The position numbers were made by a program, and so were the translations under genes. The notes below the pieces were generated by a model, which was not told where the DNA came from, ran no database searches, and was given only the letters and a program-made list of their open reading frames with translations. From Streptomyces sp. MUM 203J (GTDB lineage Bacteria; Actinomycetota; Actinomycetes; Streptomycetales; Streptomycetaceae), in NCBI RefSeq assembly GCF_022414595.1, contig NZ_JADWYO010000045.1, forward strand, positions 1 through 50,523: a DNA stretch of 50,523 nt. Reading direction: 5' to 3'. Shown in pieces: positions 50,016 through 50,523 of this stretch; position 1 is the stretch's first letter, and each line of letters begins with the position of its first letter.

Positions 50016-50523
50016 TCAGTCCTCGGCAGCCGCCGTCACGGTCGGGGCGGACGCCTGTTCGGCCGCGGCGGTCTTCTTCGCCGTGGTCTTCTTGGCGGCC
50101 GTCTTCTTGGCCGTCGCCTTCTTGGCGGTGGTGGCCTTCTTGGCGGTGGTCGTCTTCTTGGCCGCCGCCTTCTTCGTGGTGGCTGCCTTCTTGGCCGTCG
50201 TCGCCGTCTTCTTGGCCGCGGTCTTCTTCGCCGTGGTCTTCTTGGCGGCGGTCTTCCTGGCAGCCGCCTTCTTGGCGGGGACCTCGGTCTCCTCGACGGT
50301 TTCCGCTGCCTTTTCCGCGGCCTCGGGCGATTCCCCGGCCACCAGGGCCTCGGTGGCCTCGGCTGCGGGCTTCTCCTCGGCCGGTGCCGGGGCGTGGGCG
50401 ACCACGACGACCGCGGCCTCGTCGGCGCCCGACGGGGAGCCGGCCGGGGCGGTCACCTTGCGCACCGCGCGGCGGCGGGGGCGGGCCGGGGCGGCCTCGG
50501 CCGCCGGGGCCTCGGCTGCGGCC
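50016..50523 (-). CDS. C-terminal part of an RNase E/G-family protein (partial, runs off the window)
   Basis: At least 168 residues read without a stop to the window edge, so the start and catalytic domains lie beyond 50523. The visible part is Ala/Glu/Pro-rich, then KAAARKTAAKKTTAKKTAAK-type Lys/Ala repeats (50045-50280), ending EQASAPTVTAAAED. Streptomyces RNase E/G proteins (RNase ES) have disordered basic C-terminal regions like this, and the gene normally sits just upstream of rplU on the same strand. No catalytic residue is visible, so identification rests on composition and gene order. A histone-like or other Lys-repeat protein is a remote alternative. Confidence 0.7.
   Translation of the reverse strand, partial: AAAEAPAAEAAPARPRRRAVRKVTAPAGSPSGADEAAVVVVAHAPAPAEEKPAAEATEALVAGESPEAAEKAAETVEETEVPAKKAAARKTAAKKTTAKKTAAKKTATTAKKAATTKKAAAKKTTTAKKATTAKKATAKKTAAKKTTAKKTAAAEQASAPTVTAAAED

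Overview
The window is a typical high-GC actinomycete chromosome segment. Its gene content and order (leuS, nadD, rsfS, proA/proB, obgE-rpmA-rplU and a Lys/Ala-rich RNase E/G C-terminus), frequent GTG/TTG starts and strongly G/C-biased third codon positions point to Streptomyces or a close relative. Nearly all the backbone is transcribed on the minus strand. No phage, insertion sequence, CRISPR array or rRNA was seen.

Layout. 1-6 kb: a PPOX-fold flavin/F420 enzyme (+), then comEC, comEA and a DegV protein (-). 6-13.5 kb: a membrane-anchored coiled-coil protein, leuS with a Leu-codon leader peptide and terminator hairpin, and a two-gene redox module (heme-b membrane protein plus NuoF-like flavoprotein, +). 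13.4-15.5 kb: two identical tRNA-Ala(GGC) genes bracketing a GT87 mannosyltransferase-like gene and a small zinc-ribbon protein. 15.5-19.5 kb: histidine phosphatase (apparent CTG start), rsfS, a divergent LytR-CpsA-Psr protein, nadD and a small membrane protein. 19.7-29.2 kb: an M48 protease, two paralogous single-pass membrane proteins sharing an SVVFDExFxRAAR motif that flank a TetR/amidase pair, then proA, a small conserved protein and proB.

29.3-35.6 kb is a wall-polymer set: a membrane TagF-like polyol-phosphate transferase, an IspD-SDR fusion resembling CDP-ribitol synthases, and a large glycosyltransferase. 35.9-38.1 kb is the conserved rplU-rpmA-obgE operon. 38.4-49.8 kb separates rplU from the rne-like gene that normally lies close upstream of it. 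It holds a second envelope-glycan locus: acetyltransferase, UDP-GlcNAc 2-epimerase, nucleotide-sugar dehydrogenase, Gfo/Idh oxidoreductase, DegT aminotransferase and two glycosyltransferases. These match one-to-one the five Wbp enzymes that make UDP-2,3-diacetamido-2,3-dideoxy-mannuronic acid. A less GC-rich patch inside it (about 39.3-42 kb) carries two secreted proteins (a peptidase-inhibitor-I36 protein and an unrecognised 346-residue protein) and a relic of a second I36 gene. At 50 kb the window ends inside the RNase E/G-type gene.

The strongest leads are the diaminouronic-acid sugar locus wedged between rne and rplU, the 12-nt phased repeats upstream of the TagF-like gene, the CTG-initiated phosphatase, the LCP protein lacking canonical active-site motifs, the NuoF/heme-b module with a missing iron-sulfur cysteine, the leuS attenuator, and a set of nine probable leaderless starts. 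All functional calls come from reading the translated sequence; no database search was run.
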